Part shown: one piece after another, positions 1 through 8,176 of the stretch
Layout of the letters: every line of letters starts with the position of its first letter
Numbering within the stretch: the first letter of the stretch is position 1
DNA from: an uncultured Planctomycetaceae bacterium
GTDB lineage: Bacteria; Planctomycetota; Planctomycetia; Pirellulales; UBA1268
Direction: 5' to 3'
DNA: 18,375 nt
NCBI GenBank assembly: GCA_903885855.1
Contig: CAISKG010000111.1
Location: 1-18,375, forward strand
The notes under the pieces: generated by a model
The model's database searches: none
Told to the model about the DNA's origin: nothing
What the model saw: only the letters and a program-made list of their open reading frames with translations
Position numbers and translations under genes: made by a program

Positions 1-129
1 CCCGTCGGCGCCCCCGCGCCGGTTGACATCTTCGGCACCGCGGCCATGGCCGAATCGGTCGCGCGCCTCAAGGCGCGGCTCGACCCCGGCAATCGCTTCC
101 GCTTCCATCCCTACGCGAAGTTCCTCTGA
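1..129 (+). CDS. C-terminal end of an unidentified protein (perhaps FAD-linked oxidase)
   Basis: The window opens inside a reading frame that gives 42 residues and ends at TGA 127-129. Third codon positions are almost all G or C, as in the clear genes here, so it is probably coding. The segment LKARLDPGNRF followed by a short tail resembles the last helix and 'K..LDP...F.PG' ending of FAD-binding oxidases of the glycolate oxidase (GlcD/GlcE) type. That resemblance is weak and the domain itself lies outside the window. The stop is 92 bp before the cyclase gene on the same strand. A short GC hairpin (arms 180-185 and 193-198) lies between them and could end this transcript. Confidence 0.55.
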   Translation, partial: PVGAPAPVDIFGTAAMAESVARLKARLDPGNRFRFHPYAKFL

Positions 130-221
130 AGCACCGCTCCAGCCCCGTCCGCCTGGGGCGACGCTCCCCCGGCATCCCTGCCGCGGGGGCCGCGCGGCAC
201 GGTCCCTCCGGAGATCCCGGC

Positions 222-1004
222 ATGTCGGAGATCCTCTCCCGATTCGCGGCGGCGCTGGCGTCGGGCTCGATCCGCGTGGTCGACCTCACGCAGGTGCTCT
301 CGCCCGACTTCCCCACGCTCGTCCTCCCGCCACCTTTCGGCCAGGTGCAGCCCTTCCGGCTCGAGCCGATCTCTCGCTACGACGAGGCGGGGCCGGGCTG
401 GTACTGGAACAACTTCTCCTGCGGCGAGCACACCGGCACCCACTTCGACGCCCCCGCCCACTGGATCACGGGGCGCGACCTGCCGGGAAACACCGTCGAC
501 ACGCTCGACGTGGCGCGGCTGATCGCGCCGGCCGTGGTCGTCGACGCCGTCGCCGAGGTGGCCGGCGACGACGACTGGCTCCTCACGGTCGATTTCCTCC
601 GCGCCTGGGAGGCCCGCCACGGCCGGATTCCGGCCGGCGCCTGGCTCGCTTTCCGCACCGACTGGTCGAAGCGGATCGCGGACCCGGGGCGGTTCCTGAA
701 CCTCGCCGACGACGGCTCCCACACGCCGGGGCCGACGCGGGAGACGGTGGAGTGGCTGATCCACGAGCGCGACGTGCTCGGCTTCGCCGTGGAGACGATC
801 AACACCGACGCCGGGCAATCGTTCCGCTGGCCGCTGCCCTATCCCTGCCACACGCTGATGCACGGCGCCGGCCGCTACGGCCTGCAGTGCCTGTGCAACC
901 TCGACGCGCTCCCCGCCACCGGGGCCCTGTTCGTGGCGGCGCCGCTCAAGATCGAGGGGGGATCGGGGAGCCCCCTGCGCGTCCTGGCCCTGTGCCCGGG
1001 ATGA
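222..1004 (+). CDS. Cyclase family protein (kynurenine formamidase-like metal hydrolase)
   Basis: A 260-residue protein of the cyclase superfamily (PF04199), whose known members include the KynB arylformamidase and isatin hydrolase, metal-dependent amidases. The signature HxGTHxDxPxH is intact as H70-TGT-H74-F-D76-A-P78-A-H80. The C-terminal part has the usual H210...NLDALP...APLKIEGGSGSP pattern. In KynB a second His is followed 12 residues later by a Glu ligand. Here H210 is followed 12 residues later by Gln222 (codon CAG 885-887), an unusual change. There is no signal peptide, so it is cytoplasmic. The ATG is supported by GGAG at 210-213, 8 bases upstream. No kynurenine pathway genes are nearby, so the substrate is unknown. 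A hairpin overlaps its stop codon, and the next gene starts 124 bp on, so it is probably transcribed separately. Confidence 0.9.
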   Translation: MSEILSRFAAALASGSIRVVDLTQVLSPDFPTLVLPPPFGQVQPFRLEPISRYDEAGPGWYWNNFSCGEHTGTHFDAPAHWITGRDLPGNTVDTLDVARLIAPAVVVDAVAEVAGDDDWLLTVDFLRAWEARHGRIPAGAWLAFRTDWSKRIADPGRFLNLADDGSHTPGPTRETVEWLIHERDVLGFAVETINTDAGQSFRWPLPYPCHTLMHGAGRYGLQCLCNLDALPATGALFVAAPLKIEGGSGSPLRVLALCPG

Positions 1005-1030
1005 GCCGCCGTGCGGCGCGGCTCCCGGGC
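994..1030 (+). terminator. GC-rich hairpin at the end of the cyclase gene
   Basis: The arms GCCCGGGA/GCCGC and GCGGC/TCCCGGGC pair over 13 bp with a 3-nt bulge that is the TGA stop codon, leaving an 8-nt loop at about 1010-1017. No T-run follows, so it is not a textbook intrinsic terminator. It may act as a terminator or as a 3'-end stabilising structure. Confidence 0.4.
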
Positions 1031-1092
1031 TGCAGGCGGCCGGGGCGGCGCGGGCGTGAGCGCGGCTCGGGTCGGCGGCACGCCCGTCGGGG

Positions 1093-1098
1093 TAGACT
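1093..1098 (+). promoter_or_regulatory. Possible -10 box of the PSD1-DUF1501 operon
   Basis: TAGACT, 31 bases upstream of the ATG at 1129, stands out in otherwise nearly pure G/C sequence and matches the TATAAT consensus at 4 of 6 positions. No good -35 element lies 16-18 bases upstream. A similar hexamer (CAGACT) lies in the candidate cobW promoter. This is a weak call made by eye. Confidence 0.3.
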
Positions 1099-1128
1099 CT
1101 CCCCACGCGTCCCCAGGAGATCCCCGCC

Positions 1129-4100
1129 ATGCCAGTCGCCCCGTGCCCGGGTCCGTCGCCCGCTCCGCCGCGGCGGCGGGGCACGCGCATCCGCGGCGTG
1201 CTCGTGGCCCTCGCGGCCGCGGCGGCGCTGGCCGCAGCGCATGGCGGCGCCTCCGCGCAGGAGCCCGCCGACGCCGACCCGCGCGGGCTCGAGCTCTTCG
1301 TCGGCCTCCGCGAGCTTCTGGCGCACCGCTGCGCCGGCTGCCACGGCGCCGGGAGCACCGAAGGGGGCCTCGACATCTCCACGCGCGAGAAGCTCCTCGC
1401 CGGCGGCGACCGCGGCCCGGCGGTCGTTCCCCACAGCGCCGCCACGAGCCTCCTCCACCGTCTCGCCGCGCGCCTCGAGGAGCCGCACATGCCGGAGGAG
1501 GGAGCGGCGCTCACGGCCGACGAGCTCGCCCGCCTCGGCGCCTGGATCGATGCCGGCGCCCCCTACGACCGGCCGCTGGTCTCCGAGGATGACAGGGCCC
1601 CCTGGACGACGCGGCGCATCGATCCGGCCGCGCGCGAAACCTGGCCCTACCGCCCGCTCGGCTCCGTGGCCGTGCCCGGCGTCGACGGGGCGCCGGGACC
1701 GGCCGACGGCAAGGGATGGTGCCGCACCCCGATCGACCGCTTCATCCTCGCCCGGCTCGCCGAGGCGGGGCTCGAGCCGGCGGCCGAGGCCGATCGCCGC
1801 ACCCTCCTCCGCCGCCTCTCCTTCGACCTCACCGGCCTGCCGGCCACGCCCGAGGAGATCGCCGCCTTCGTCGCCGATCCCGATCCCGGCGCCTTCGAGC
1901 GCGCCGTCGACGGGCTCCTCGCCCGGCCGGCCTTCGGCGAGCGGATGGCGCAGGACTGGCTCGACGCCGTGCGCTACGCCGAGAGCTTCGGCTACGAGCA
2001 GGACTACGACCGGCCGCACGCCTTCCGCTACCGCGACTTCGTCGTCGGAGCCTTCAACGACGATCTCCCCTTCGACACCTTCCTGCGCTGGCAGCTCGCC
2101 GGCGACGAGCTCGCCCCCGACGTGCCGGCGGCGCGGATGGCCACCGGCTTCCTCGCCGCCGGGGCCTTCCCCACGCAGCTCACGGAAAAGGAGTTCGAGA
2201 GCGCCCGCGCGGCCGAGATCGACGACATGGTGGCCACCGTGGGCACCGCGATGCTCGGCCTCACGATCGGCTGCGCCCGCTGCCACGATCACAAGTTCGA
2301 CCCGGTGCCGCAGGCCGACTACTACCGCCTCGCCGCCACCTTCACCTCCACGATCCGCTCCAACGCCGAGATCGCCGTTTCCCCGGAGCGCCACGCCGCC
2401 GCCCTGGCCGCGTGGCAGGCCGAGCGCGAGGCCGCCGAGGCCGAGCGGGCCCGCGCCGAGGCCACCCTTCCCGAACGCTTCGAGGGCTGGCTCGCCGCCT
2501 GGAAGCCCGATCCCGCCGCCACCGCGAACGTGTGGCGGCAGGGAAGCCTCGTCAGCGCGGCCCGGCAGGGGGGCGGGGGCCTCGAGCCCCTCCCCGACGG
2601 TTCGCTCGTGGCCAAGGGCGACCCGTCCGGCGACGACACCTACACCATCGTCGTCGACGTGCCCCTCGACGAGATCGGCAGCCTGCGCCTCGACGCCCTC
2701 GCCGATCCCTCCCTGCCGCGCGGCGGCCCGGGGCGCGTCGCCCACGGCAACTTCGCCCTCTCCACCATCACCGTCGCCGCGGCCCCGCTGCCCGCCGCCG
2801 CGGGGGCGGCGCCGGCCGCGCCGCCCCAGCCGGTGCGGATCGCCACGGCCCGTGCCGACTACTCGCAGCCTGGCCTCGACGTCGCCGCCGCCTTCGACGA
2901 CAGCCCCACCAGCGGCTGGGCGATCGATCCGCACGTGGGCGTGGCCCACGTGGCCGTCTTCGACTTCGCCGAGCCGGTGCGCCATCCCGGCGGCAGCCGC
3001 ATCGAGGTGACCCTCGACTTCCGCACCAACACCCACCACGCCATCGGGCGGCCGCGGCTGTCGTTCGCCGCGCGGACCTCCGAGCCCGCCGTGCCGGTGT
3101 CGGCCGACGCCGATCCGGCCGCGGGGGGCGAGGCGGCGCGGGTCTCGGAGCTCGTCGCGAAGGCCCCGCGCACCGAGGCCGAGACCGCCGAACTGCGCCG
3201 CCTCCAGCCGCGCTTCGACGCGGCCGTGGCAGCGGCCCGCGAGCGGCTCCGCGCGCTCGATGCCGCCCGGCCGCGCCCCGAGACGGTGACGGCGCTCGTC
3301 GCCGGCGACGGCCTGCGGCCGATCCCCCACCACGCCGACGACCGCGGCTATCCGCACGCCTACCCCGAGACGTACTTCCTGCGGCGCGGCGACGTGCGCG
3401 CCCGCGAGGGGGTGGCCGAGCCGGGCATGCTCCAGGTGCTGCTGCGCGGCGGCGACGAGGCGGCCCCCGCCGTGACGGCCAGTGACACGCCCGCTGGGAC
3501 GGCCAGTGACACGCCCGCTGGGACGGGCGGCGAGGCAGAGGGGGCGCCGGGCCGCCGGGCGCGGCTCGCGCGGTGGATCACCGACGTCGACTCCGGCGCC
3601 GGTGCCCTCGCGGCACGCGTCATCGTCAACCGCCTCTGGCAGCACCACTTCGGCACCGGCCTGGTCGCCACGCCGGGCGACTTCGGCGCCCAGGGGGGCG
3701 CGCCATCGCATCCGGAGCTGCTCGAATGGCTCGCCGGCGAACTCGTCCGCGGCGGCTGGCGGCTCAAGCCGATCCACCGCCTGATCGTGTCGAGCGCGGT
3801 GTGGCGGCAGTCGTCTGCGGGAAGCGCGGCCGGCGTGGAGGCCGATCCGCGAAACCGCCTCCTCTCCCGGTACGAGCGTCGGCGCCTCGACGCCGAGGCG
3901 ATCCGCGACACTCTGCTTGCCGTCTCGGGGGCGCTCGACGCCACGCTCGGCGGCCGCGCCGGGGCCGACGACACGAGCCCGCGGCGCAGCCTCTATCTGG
4001 ACGTGAAACGGAGCCGTCCCTCCCCGTTCCTGCGCGCCTTCGACGCCCCCGACCGCGTCACCGGCGTGGGCACGCGGCCCATCACCACCACGGCGCCGCA

Positions 4101-4407
4101 GAGCCTGCTGCTGATGAACTCGCCCGCCGTGCGCGCCTGGGCGGAGCGCTTCGCCGCGCGCGTGGTCGCCGAGCCCTTCCGCTTCGGCACGGCCCCCGTC
4201 GACGCGGCCGACGCCCCGATCCACACCGCCTACGCCCGGGCGCTGGGGCGGAGCCCGACCGCCGGGGAGCTCGCCGACGCGCGGTCCTTCCTCGAGGCCC
4301 AGGCCGCGCGCTACCGGGCCGACGGCCGCGACGACGCCGGGGCCGTGGCCCTGGCCGATTTCTGCCAGGTGCTCCTCGGCCTCAACGAAACCCTCCACCT
4401 GGAGTGA
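1129..4407 (+). CDS. Secreted PSD1-type cytochrome protein (PSCyt1/DUF1549/DUF1553)
   Basis: A 1092-residue exported protein of a family greatly expanded in planctomycetes. Residues 1-43 are an export signal (basic stretch, alanine-rich core, ASA cleavage site). The PSCyt1 haem motif is C68-AG-C71-H72. DUF1549 (PSCyt2) begins at the PIDRFILARL segment near residue 201 and holds a second CxxCH at C382-AR-C385-H386. DUF1553 (PSD1) runs from about residue 805 to near the end and includes ARVIVNRLWQHHFG. A region of about 200 residues between them is less conserved and ends in a linker with two copies of an 8-residue repeat. AGGAGA at 1115-1120 supports the start. Family members are predicted periplasmic multi-domain cytochromes often tied to polysaccharide degradation loci, but the biochemical role is not established. 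The DUF1501 gene follows after 5 bp. Confidence 0.95.
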   Translation: MPVAPCPGPSPAPPRRRGTRIRGVLVALAAAAALAAAHGGASAQEPADADPRGLELFVGLRELLAHRCAGCHGAGSTEGGLDISTREKLLAGGDRGPAVVPHSAATSLLHRLAARLEEPHMPEEGAALTADELARLGAWIDAGAPYDRPLVSEDDRAPWTTRRIDPAARETWPYRPLGSVAVPGVDGAPGPADGKGWCRTPIDRFILARLAEAGLEPAAEADRRTLLRRLSFDLTGLPATPEEIAAFVADPDPGAFERAVDGLLARPAFGERMAQDWLDAVRYAESFGYEQDYDRPHAFRYRDFVVGAFNDDLPFDTFLRWQLAGDELAPDVPAARMATGFLAAGAFPTQLTEKEFESARAAEIDDMVATVGTAMLGLTIGCARCHDHKFDPVPQADYYRLAATFTSTIRSNAEIAVSPERHAAALAAWQAEREAAEAERARAEATLPERFEGWLAAWKPDPAATANVWRQGSLVSAARQGGGGLEPLPDGSLVAKGDPSGDDTYTIVVDVPLDEIGSLRLDALADPSLPRGGPGRVAHGNFALSTITVAAAPLPAAAGAAPAAPPQPVRIATARADYSQPGLDVAAAFDDSPTSGWAIDPHVGVAHVAVFDFAEPVRHPGGSRIEVTLDFRTNTHHAIGRPRLSFAARTSEPAVPVSADADPAAGGEAARVSELVAKAPRTEAETAELRRLQPRFDAAVAAARERLRALDAARPRPETVTALVAGDGLRPIPHHADDRGYPHAYPETYFLRRGDVRAREGVAEPGMLQVLLRGGDEAAPAVTASDTPAGTASDTPAGTGGEAEGAPGRRARLARWITDVDSGAGALAARVIVNRLWQHHFGTGLVATPGDFGAQGGAPSHPELLEWLAGELVRGGWRLKPIHRLIVSSAVWRQSSAGSAAGVEADPRNRLLSRYERRRLDAEAIRDTLLAVSGALDATLGGRAGADDTSPRRSLYLDVKRSRPSPFLRAFDAPDRVTGVGTRPITTTAPQSLLLMNSPAVRAWAERFAARVVAEPFRFGTAPVDAADAPIHTAYARALGRSPTAGELADARSFLEAQAARYRADGRDDAGAVALADFCQVLLGLNETLHLE
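3474..3521 (+). repeat. Two perfect 24-bp tandem repeats inside the PSD1 gene
   Basis: The 24-bp unit 3474-3497, starting GACGGCCAGTGACACG and ending CCCGCTGG, is repeated exactly at 3498-3521, followed by five bases of a third copy. Because 24 is a multiple of three, the frame is kept and the unit encodes eight residues (TASDTPAG, read cyclically) twice. It lies in a hydrophilic linker just before the DUF1553 domain. Perfect identity points to recent duplication by slippage. Confidence 0.9.
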
Positions 4408-4412
4408 GCCCC

Positions 4413-5870
4413 ATGCCGCGCGATCCCCTTTCGGCCGCCCCGATCCGCGCGGCGCTGCCGCGCCGGCTGGCGCTGTCGGCCTGCGGCGGGGGCCTGGGCA
4501 TGCTCGGCCTCGCCGGCCTGCTCGCCGACGATGCCCGGGCCGGCGTCGCCGACGACCCGCTCGCCCCGCGACCGCCCCATTTCGCCGGCCGGGCCAAGCG
4601 AGTCATCTGGCTGTTCATCAACGGCGGGCCGAGCCAGGTCGACACCTTCGACCACAAGCCCGAACTCGCCCGGCGCGCCGGCGAGCCGATCGCCGGCTTC
4701 GACCCCACCACCGGCTTCTTCGCCGGCTCGGTGGGCGGCCTGCTGCCGAGCCCCTTCGCCTTCCGGCAGCACGGCCAGAGCGGCGCCTGGGTGTCGGAGA
4801 TCTTCCCGCACCTCGCCGGGCAGGTCGACCGGATGGCGTTCCTGAAGGGCTGCTGGACCGATTCCAACAACCACGCCCCGGCGCTTCTGCGCATGAACAC
4901 GGGATACACGCGCGTCGGCTTTCCCTGCGCCGGCAGCTGGGTGACCTACGGCCTGGGGAGCGAGAACCGCGACCTCCCCGGCTTCGTCGTCATGGTCGAC
5001 ACCAAGGGGCGCGGGATGCCCAAGGGCTACGCGCAGAACTGGTCGGCGGGCTTCCTCCCGGGCGCGCTGCAGGGCACGTCGATCGACACCGCCGGCACGC
5101 CGATCGCCAACCTCGCCCGCCGCGCCGACATGAGCGATCCCGAGCAGCGGTCGCTCTTCGATCTGGCCGCCCGGCTCAACGGCCGCCACCGCGCCGCGGC
5201 CGGCGCCGAGGCCGACGCCCTCGAGGCCCGCATCGAGAGCTACGAGCTCGCCTACCGGATGCAGATGGCCGCCCCCGAGGGGCTCGACCTCGCCGCCGAG
5301 TCGCGCGAGACGCTCGATCTCTACGGCGTCGACGACCCGACCTGCGGCCACTTCGCCCGGCAGTGCCTCATCGCCCGGCGCCTCGTGGAGCGCGGCGTGC
5401 GCTTCGTGCAGGTCTATTCCGGCGGCGAGGAGAACCAGAAGAGCTGGGACGGCCACGCCGACATCCGCGGCAACCACGCCGGCTTCGCCGCGGAGACCGA
5501 CCGACCGATCGCCGCGCTCCTGGAGGATCTCCATCGGCGCGGGCTCCTCGACGAGACGCTCGTCGTGTGGGGGGGCGAGTTCGGACGCCTGCCGGTGGCG
5601 CAGAAGGGGGATCAGCCCGGCCGCGACCACAACCCGCACGCCTTCACGATGTGGCTGGCCGGCGGGGGCGTGAAGGGGGGCGTGACGCACGGCGCCACCG
5701 ATGAGTTCGGCTTCCGGGCGGTGGAGCAGCGCACGAGCGTCAACGACGTCCACGCCACGATCCTCCACCTCCTCGGCCTCGACCACACGCGCCTCACCTT
5801 CCGCACCAGCGGCCGCGACTTCCGCCTCACCGACGTCTCCGGCGAGGTGCTGCGCCCGATCCTGGCCTGA
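4413..5870 (+). CDS. DUF1501 family protein (secreted, sulfatase/phosphatase-like fold)
   Basis: A 485-residue protein of the DUF1501 family, the usual partner of PSD1 cytochromes. The N-terminus has twin arginines (R17-R18) followed by a hydrophobic stretch to about residue 37, resembling a Tat export signal. Family landmarks are present: INGGPSQVDTFDHKPEL (about residues 70-86), the KSWDGHADIRGNHAG segment, VVWGGEFGRLP, and GRDHNPHAFTMWLAGGG near the C-terminus. The fold is related to the alkaline phosphatase/sulfatase superfamily, but the substrate is unknown. The ATG at 4413 is preceded by GGAG at 4401-4404 inside the end of the PSD1 gene. The 5-bp gap means translational coupling with that gene. 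The reading frame runs open farther upstream, but that part overlaps the PSD1 gene and lacks family similarity. Confidence 0.95.
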   Translation: MPRDPLSAAPIRAALPRRLALSACGGGLGMLGLAGLLADDARAGVADDPLAPRPPHFAGRAKRVIWLFINGGPSQVDTFDHKPELARRAGEPIAGFDPTTGFFAGSVGGLLPSPFAFRQHGQSGAWVSEIFPHLAGQVDRMAFLKGCWTDSNNHAPALLRMNTGYTRVGFPCAGSWVTYGLGSENRDLPGFVVMVDTKGRGMPKGYAQNWSAGFLPGALQGTSIDTAGTPIANLARRADMSDPEQRSLFDLAARLNGRHRAAAGAEADALEARIESYELAYRMQMAAPEGLDLAAESRETLDLYGVDDPTCGHFARQCLIARRLVERGVRFVQVYSGGEENQKSWDGHADIRGNHAGFAAETDRPIAALLEDLHRRGLLDETLVVWGGEFGRLPVAQKGDQPGRDHNPHAFTMWLAGGGVKGGVTHGATDEFGFRAVEQRTSVNDVHATILHLLGLDHTRLTFRTSGRDFRLTDVSGEVLRPILA

Positions 5871-5932
5871 CGCCTCACGCCGGCGCCGCGGCCGGCCGGC
5901 CCCGTTCCCCCGACCTCCCCGGTGCCCCTCCC

Positions 5933-6619
5933 ATGCCCCCCGCCGCGCCGGTCTTCGGCCTCTCGCTGCAGCGCAGCGGCACCAAGTCGCTCGGGCACTT
6001 CGGCCGCGCCCAGGGCTACCGCGTCTGCTCGTGGCGCGAGTCGCACGAGCACGGCCTCAGCGAGCTGTGGTTCCTGCGGCGCCTCGACGCGCTCGGGGCC
6101 TTCGTGGAGACCGCCGGCTACGACTTCTTCGAGGATTCGCCCTGGTGGCACGGCGACCTCTACAAGTGGCTCGTGGGCCGCTTCCCGGCCGCCCGCTTCA
6201 TCTGCCTGGAGCGGCCGGCGGAGGATTGGTTCCGCTCGCTCTACAACCACTCCGCAGGGGTCTCGCCGGGCAACGCCCTGATCCACGGCGAGATCTACGG
6301 GCTCCTCGCCCACGCCCTCGGGCCCAACCCCGGCGGCTACGCCGGCTGGGGTGCCTCGACCCCCTTCCCCCTCCTCGACAACCGCGCGGTGTACCTCGAG
6401 CACCACCGGCGCTACCACGCCGAGCTGCCGGCCTACTTCCGCGCCACGGGCGCCGCCGACCGGCTCTTCCACGCCCCGCTCTACGACTGCGACTGGGAGG
6501 CGCTGGGGCGCTTCCTGGGCCTGGCCGAGGTGCGGCTCGAGGGGGACATGCACCGCCACCGCACGCAGGTGGATCACTACGGCCGCGACGTGGCCGGCGC
6601 GGGCGGCGACGCCCCCTGA
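5933..6619 (+). CDS. Sulfotransferase family protein
   Basis: A 228-residue soluble protein with both PAPS-binding elements of sulfotransferases. The 5'-phosphosulfate loop near the N-terminus is LQRSGTKSL (residues 12-20). The 3'-phosphate element is ERPAEDWFRSLYN, with Arg94 and Ser102 at the expected positions. It presumably transfers sulfate from PAPS to a carbohydrate, lipid or small-molecule acceptor. It is at the short end of the family, and the acceptor cannot be predicted. No Shine-Dalgarno sequence is visible before the ATG, but starting the P-loop 11 residues in is typical. It follows the DUF1501 gene by 62 bp on the same strand and could be read through from it. It converges on the CobW gene with 23 bp between the stops. 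Confidence 0.88.
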   Translation: MPPAAPVFGLSLQRSGTKSLGHFGRAQGYRVCSWRESHEHGLSELWFLRRLDALGAFVETAGYDFFEDSPWWHGDLYKWLVGRFPAARFICLERPAEDWFRSLYNHSAGVSPGNALIHGEIYGLLAHALGPNPGGYAGWGASTPFPLLDNRAVYLEHHRRYHAELPAYFRATGAADRLFHAPLYDCDWEALGRFLGLAEVRLEGDMHRHRTQVDHYGRDVAGAGGDAP

Positions 6620-6642
6620 GGCCCCGCCACGGGCGCCGCCGG

Positions 6643-7920
6643 TCAGGCCGCGCCCTGGGGCGTGGCCGGTTCGCCGTCCGCGCCCTCGCCGTCGGCGCCC
6701 TCGGCGTCGGCGTCGGCGAACTCCCAGGCGGGGAAGGGATCCTCGAGGTCCGCCCAGCCCTCTGGCCCGACGGCCATCTCCGCGTCGGTGAGGCAGCAAT
6801 CGTGGAGCCGCGCCAGGAGATCGGGGGGCAGCGCCGTGCCGATCAGCACCAACTCCTGCCGCCGGTCGCCCCACGGCTCCTCCCATGTGGCCCCGACGTC
6901 GTCGAGGTCGAGGTCGGCAGGCCAGGCGTCGCACGGCGCGCTCGCCAGCCAGGCGCCGCCCGGCTCGAGGCTCGAGACGACCCCCGCGCTCGACCAGATC
7001 GCCGCCCAGTCGTGGCGCGTCGCCAGCCAGAGAAAGCCCTTCGAGCGGATCACCCCCGCGAAGGCCTCGCTCTCGAGGAGATCGCGGAAGCGCCCCGGAT
7101 GGAGCGGCCGCCGCGCCCTGAAGAGCTGGTGCGAGATGCCGTATTCCTCGGTCTCCGGCCGGTGCCCGTCGCGGGCTTCGGCGAGCCATCCGGGGTGCCC
7201 GGCGGCACGTTCCATGTCGAAGAGACCCGTGCCGAGCACCGCCTCCAGCGGCACCCGGCCATGCGCCGCGCGGAGGATCCGGGCCGTGGGATTGAGGGCC
7301 CGGAGGATCGCCTCGAGCCGCCCGAGGTCGTCGGGGGGCACGAGGTCGGCCTTGTTGACGAGGAGGACGTCGGCGAACTCGACCTGGTCCACCAGCAGCT
7401 GCACGACGTCGCGGGCGTCGTCGCCGTCGAGGCCGATGCCCCGGTCGCGCAGCTCGTCGGCCGAAGCGTAGTCGGCGGGGAAGTTCCGGGCGTCGACGAC
7501 GGTCACCAGCGTGTCGAGGCGGGCCAGCGCCGAGAGGCTCTGCCCGTGCCCGTCGGAGAAGGTGAACGTCTCGGCGACCGGCAGCGGCTCCGAGATCCCG
7601 GTGCTCTCCACGATGAGGTGGTCGAAGCGCCCCTCCCGGGCCAGCCGTGCGACCTCCTCGAGGAGGTCCTCGCGGAGCGTGCAGCAGATGCAGCCGTTGC
7701 TCATCGCGACGAGCTTCTCTTCCGTGCGCGACAGGCGGGCGGCCGGGGCGGCGTCGGCCACGAGCCGCGCGTCGATGTTGACCTCGCTCATGTCGTTGAC
7801 GATCACCGCCACCCGCAGGCCCTGGCGGTTGGCGAGGATGTGGTTCAGGAGCGTGGTCTTTCCGGCACCGAGGAATCCGGAGAGCACCGTGACGGGGAGG
7901 CGCGGGTCGGCGGGGGGCAT
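6643..7920 (-). CDS. CobW/COG0523 family GTP-binding metal chaperone (ZagA/YciC-like)
   Basis: A 425-residue G3E-family GTPase. It shows Walker A GFLGAGKT (residues 15-22), the EVNID switch region, the metal-binding CxCC motif C77-I-C79-C80 within SNGCICCTLRED, ESTG (105-108), the specificity motif NKAD (189-192), and a C-terminal CobW_C domain ending in the RQELVLIG...CCLTDAE segment typical of the longer ZagA/YciC branch. Such proteins use GTP to deliver Zn or other metals to client enzymes in the cytoplasm and are often induced by metal starvation through Zur. The tail is acidic and low in complexity, with GADGE twice. The ATG at 7920 puts Walker A at the expected distance. The upstream open frame has no family similarity. 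A candidate promoter lies 60-90 bp upstream. Confidence 0.92.
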   Translation of the reverse strand: MPPADPRLPVTVLSGFLGAGKTTLLNHILANRQGLRVAVIVNDMSEVNIDARLVADAAPAARLSRTEEKLVAMSNGCICCTLREDLLEEVARLAREGRFDHLIVESTGISEPLPVAETFTFSDGHGQSLSALARLDTLVTVVDARNFPADYASADELRDRGIGLDGDDARDVVQLLVDQVEFADVLLVNKADLVPPDDLGRLEAILRALNPTARILRAAHGRVPLEAVLGTGLFDMERAAGHPGWLAEARDGHRPETEEYGISHQLFRARRPLHPGRFRDLLESEAFAGVIRSKGFLWLATRHDWAAIWSSAGVVSSLEPGGAWLASAPCDAWPADLDLDDVGATWEEPWGDRRQELVLIGTALPPDLLARLHDCCLTDAEMAVGPEGWADLEDPFPAWEFADADAEGADGEGADGEPATPQGAA

Positions 7921-7979
7921 GGCGGGCCTGCGAGGGAGGCGGGATGGGGGGAGGCTGCGGGGCGGGCGCCCCGGCCAAC

Positions 7980-8008
7980 AGTCTGATGCACATGCACAAC
8001 AATTGCAA
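7980..8008 (-). promoter_or_regulatory. Candidate promoter and operator island upstream of the CobW gene
   Basis: Read on the - strand, TTGCAA (8008-8003) is followed by exactly 17 bases and then CAGACT (7985-7980), an acceptable -35/-10 pair about 60 bases before the start codon. The island is clearly richer in A/T than its surroundings. It contains an 8-bp perfect palindrome, ATTGCAAT (8002-8009), and a direct repeat, ATGCAC-ATGCAC (7986-7997). Regulation by a Zur-like repressor would fit the family, but no known Zur consensus is matched. Confidence 0.45.
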
Positions 8009-8176
8009 TAACGCCATCGCCCGCCCGGCGCCGGGCCCGGGGCAGCGCCGCCGCCCCCGATTGCCACGCGGCGGCGGATGTCGCACCATCTCGTGATGGC
8101 GGCGGGCCATGCCGCCGGCGACCGCCGCGGGGCCACCGGTCGCCCCGCGGACCACCTGCCCCGGATTCCACGTGCC

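Noticed and set aside
222..1004. Kynurenine degradation locus
   Set aside because: The gene resembles KynB, but no tryptophan dioxygenase or kynureninase is nearby and a metal-ligand position differs.
946..4398. An open frame of 1150 codons on the - strand opposite the PSD1 gene
   Set aside because: It is a shadow of GC-rich coding sequence: low-complexity Arg/Gly/Ala/Glu composition and no domain similarity, while the + strand shows clear family domains.
8086..8099. Small hairpin CCATC-TCGT-GATGG as a terminator or riboswitch
   Set aside because: The 5-bp stem is short, has no T-run, and sits upstream of or within the uncertain start of the DUF418 gene; it could be chance.
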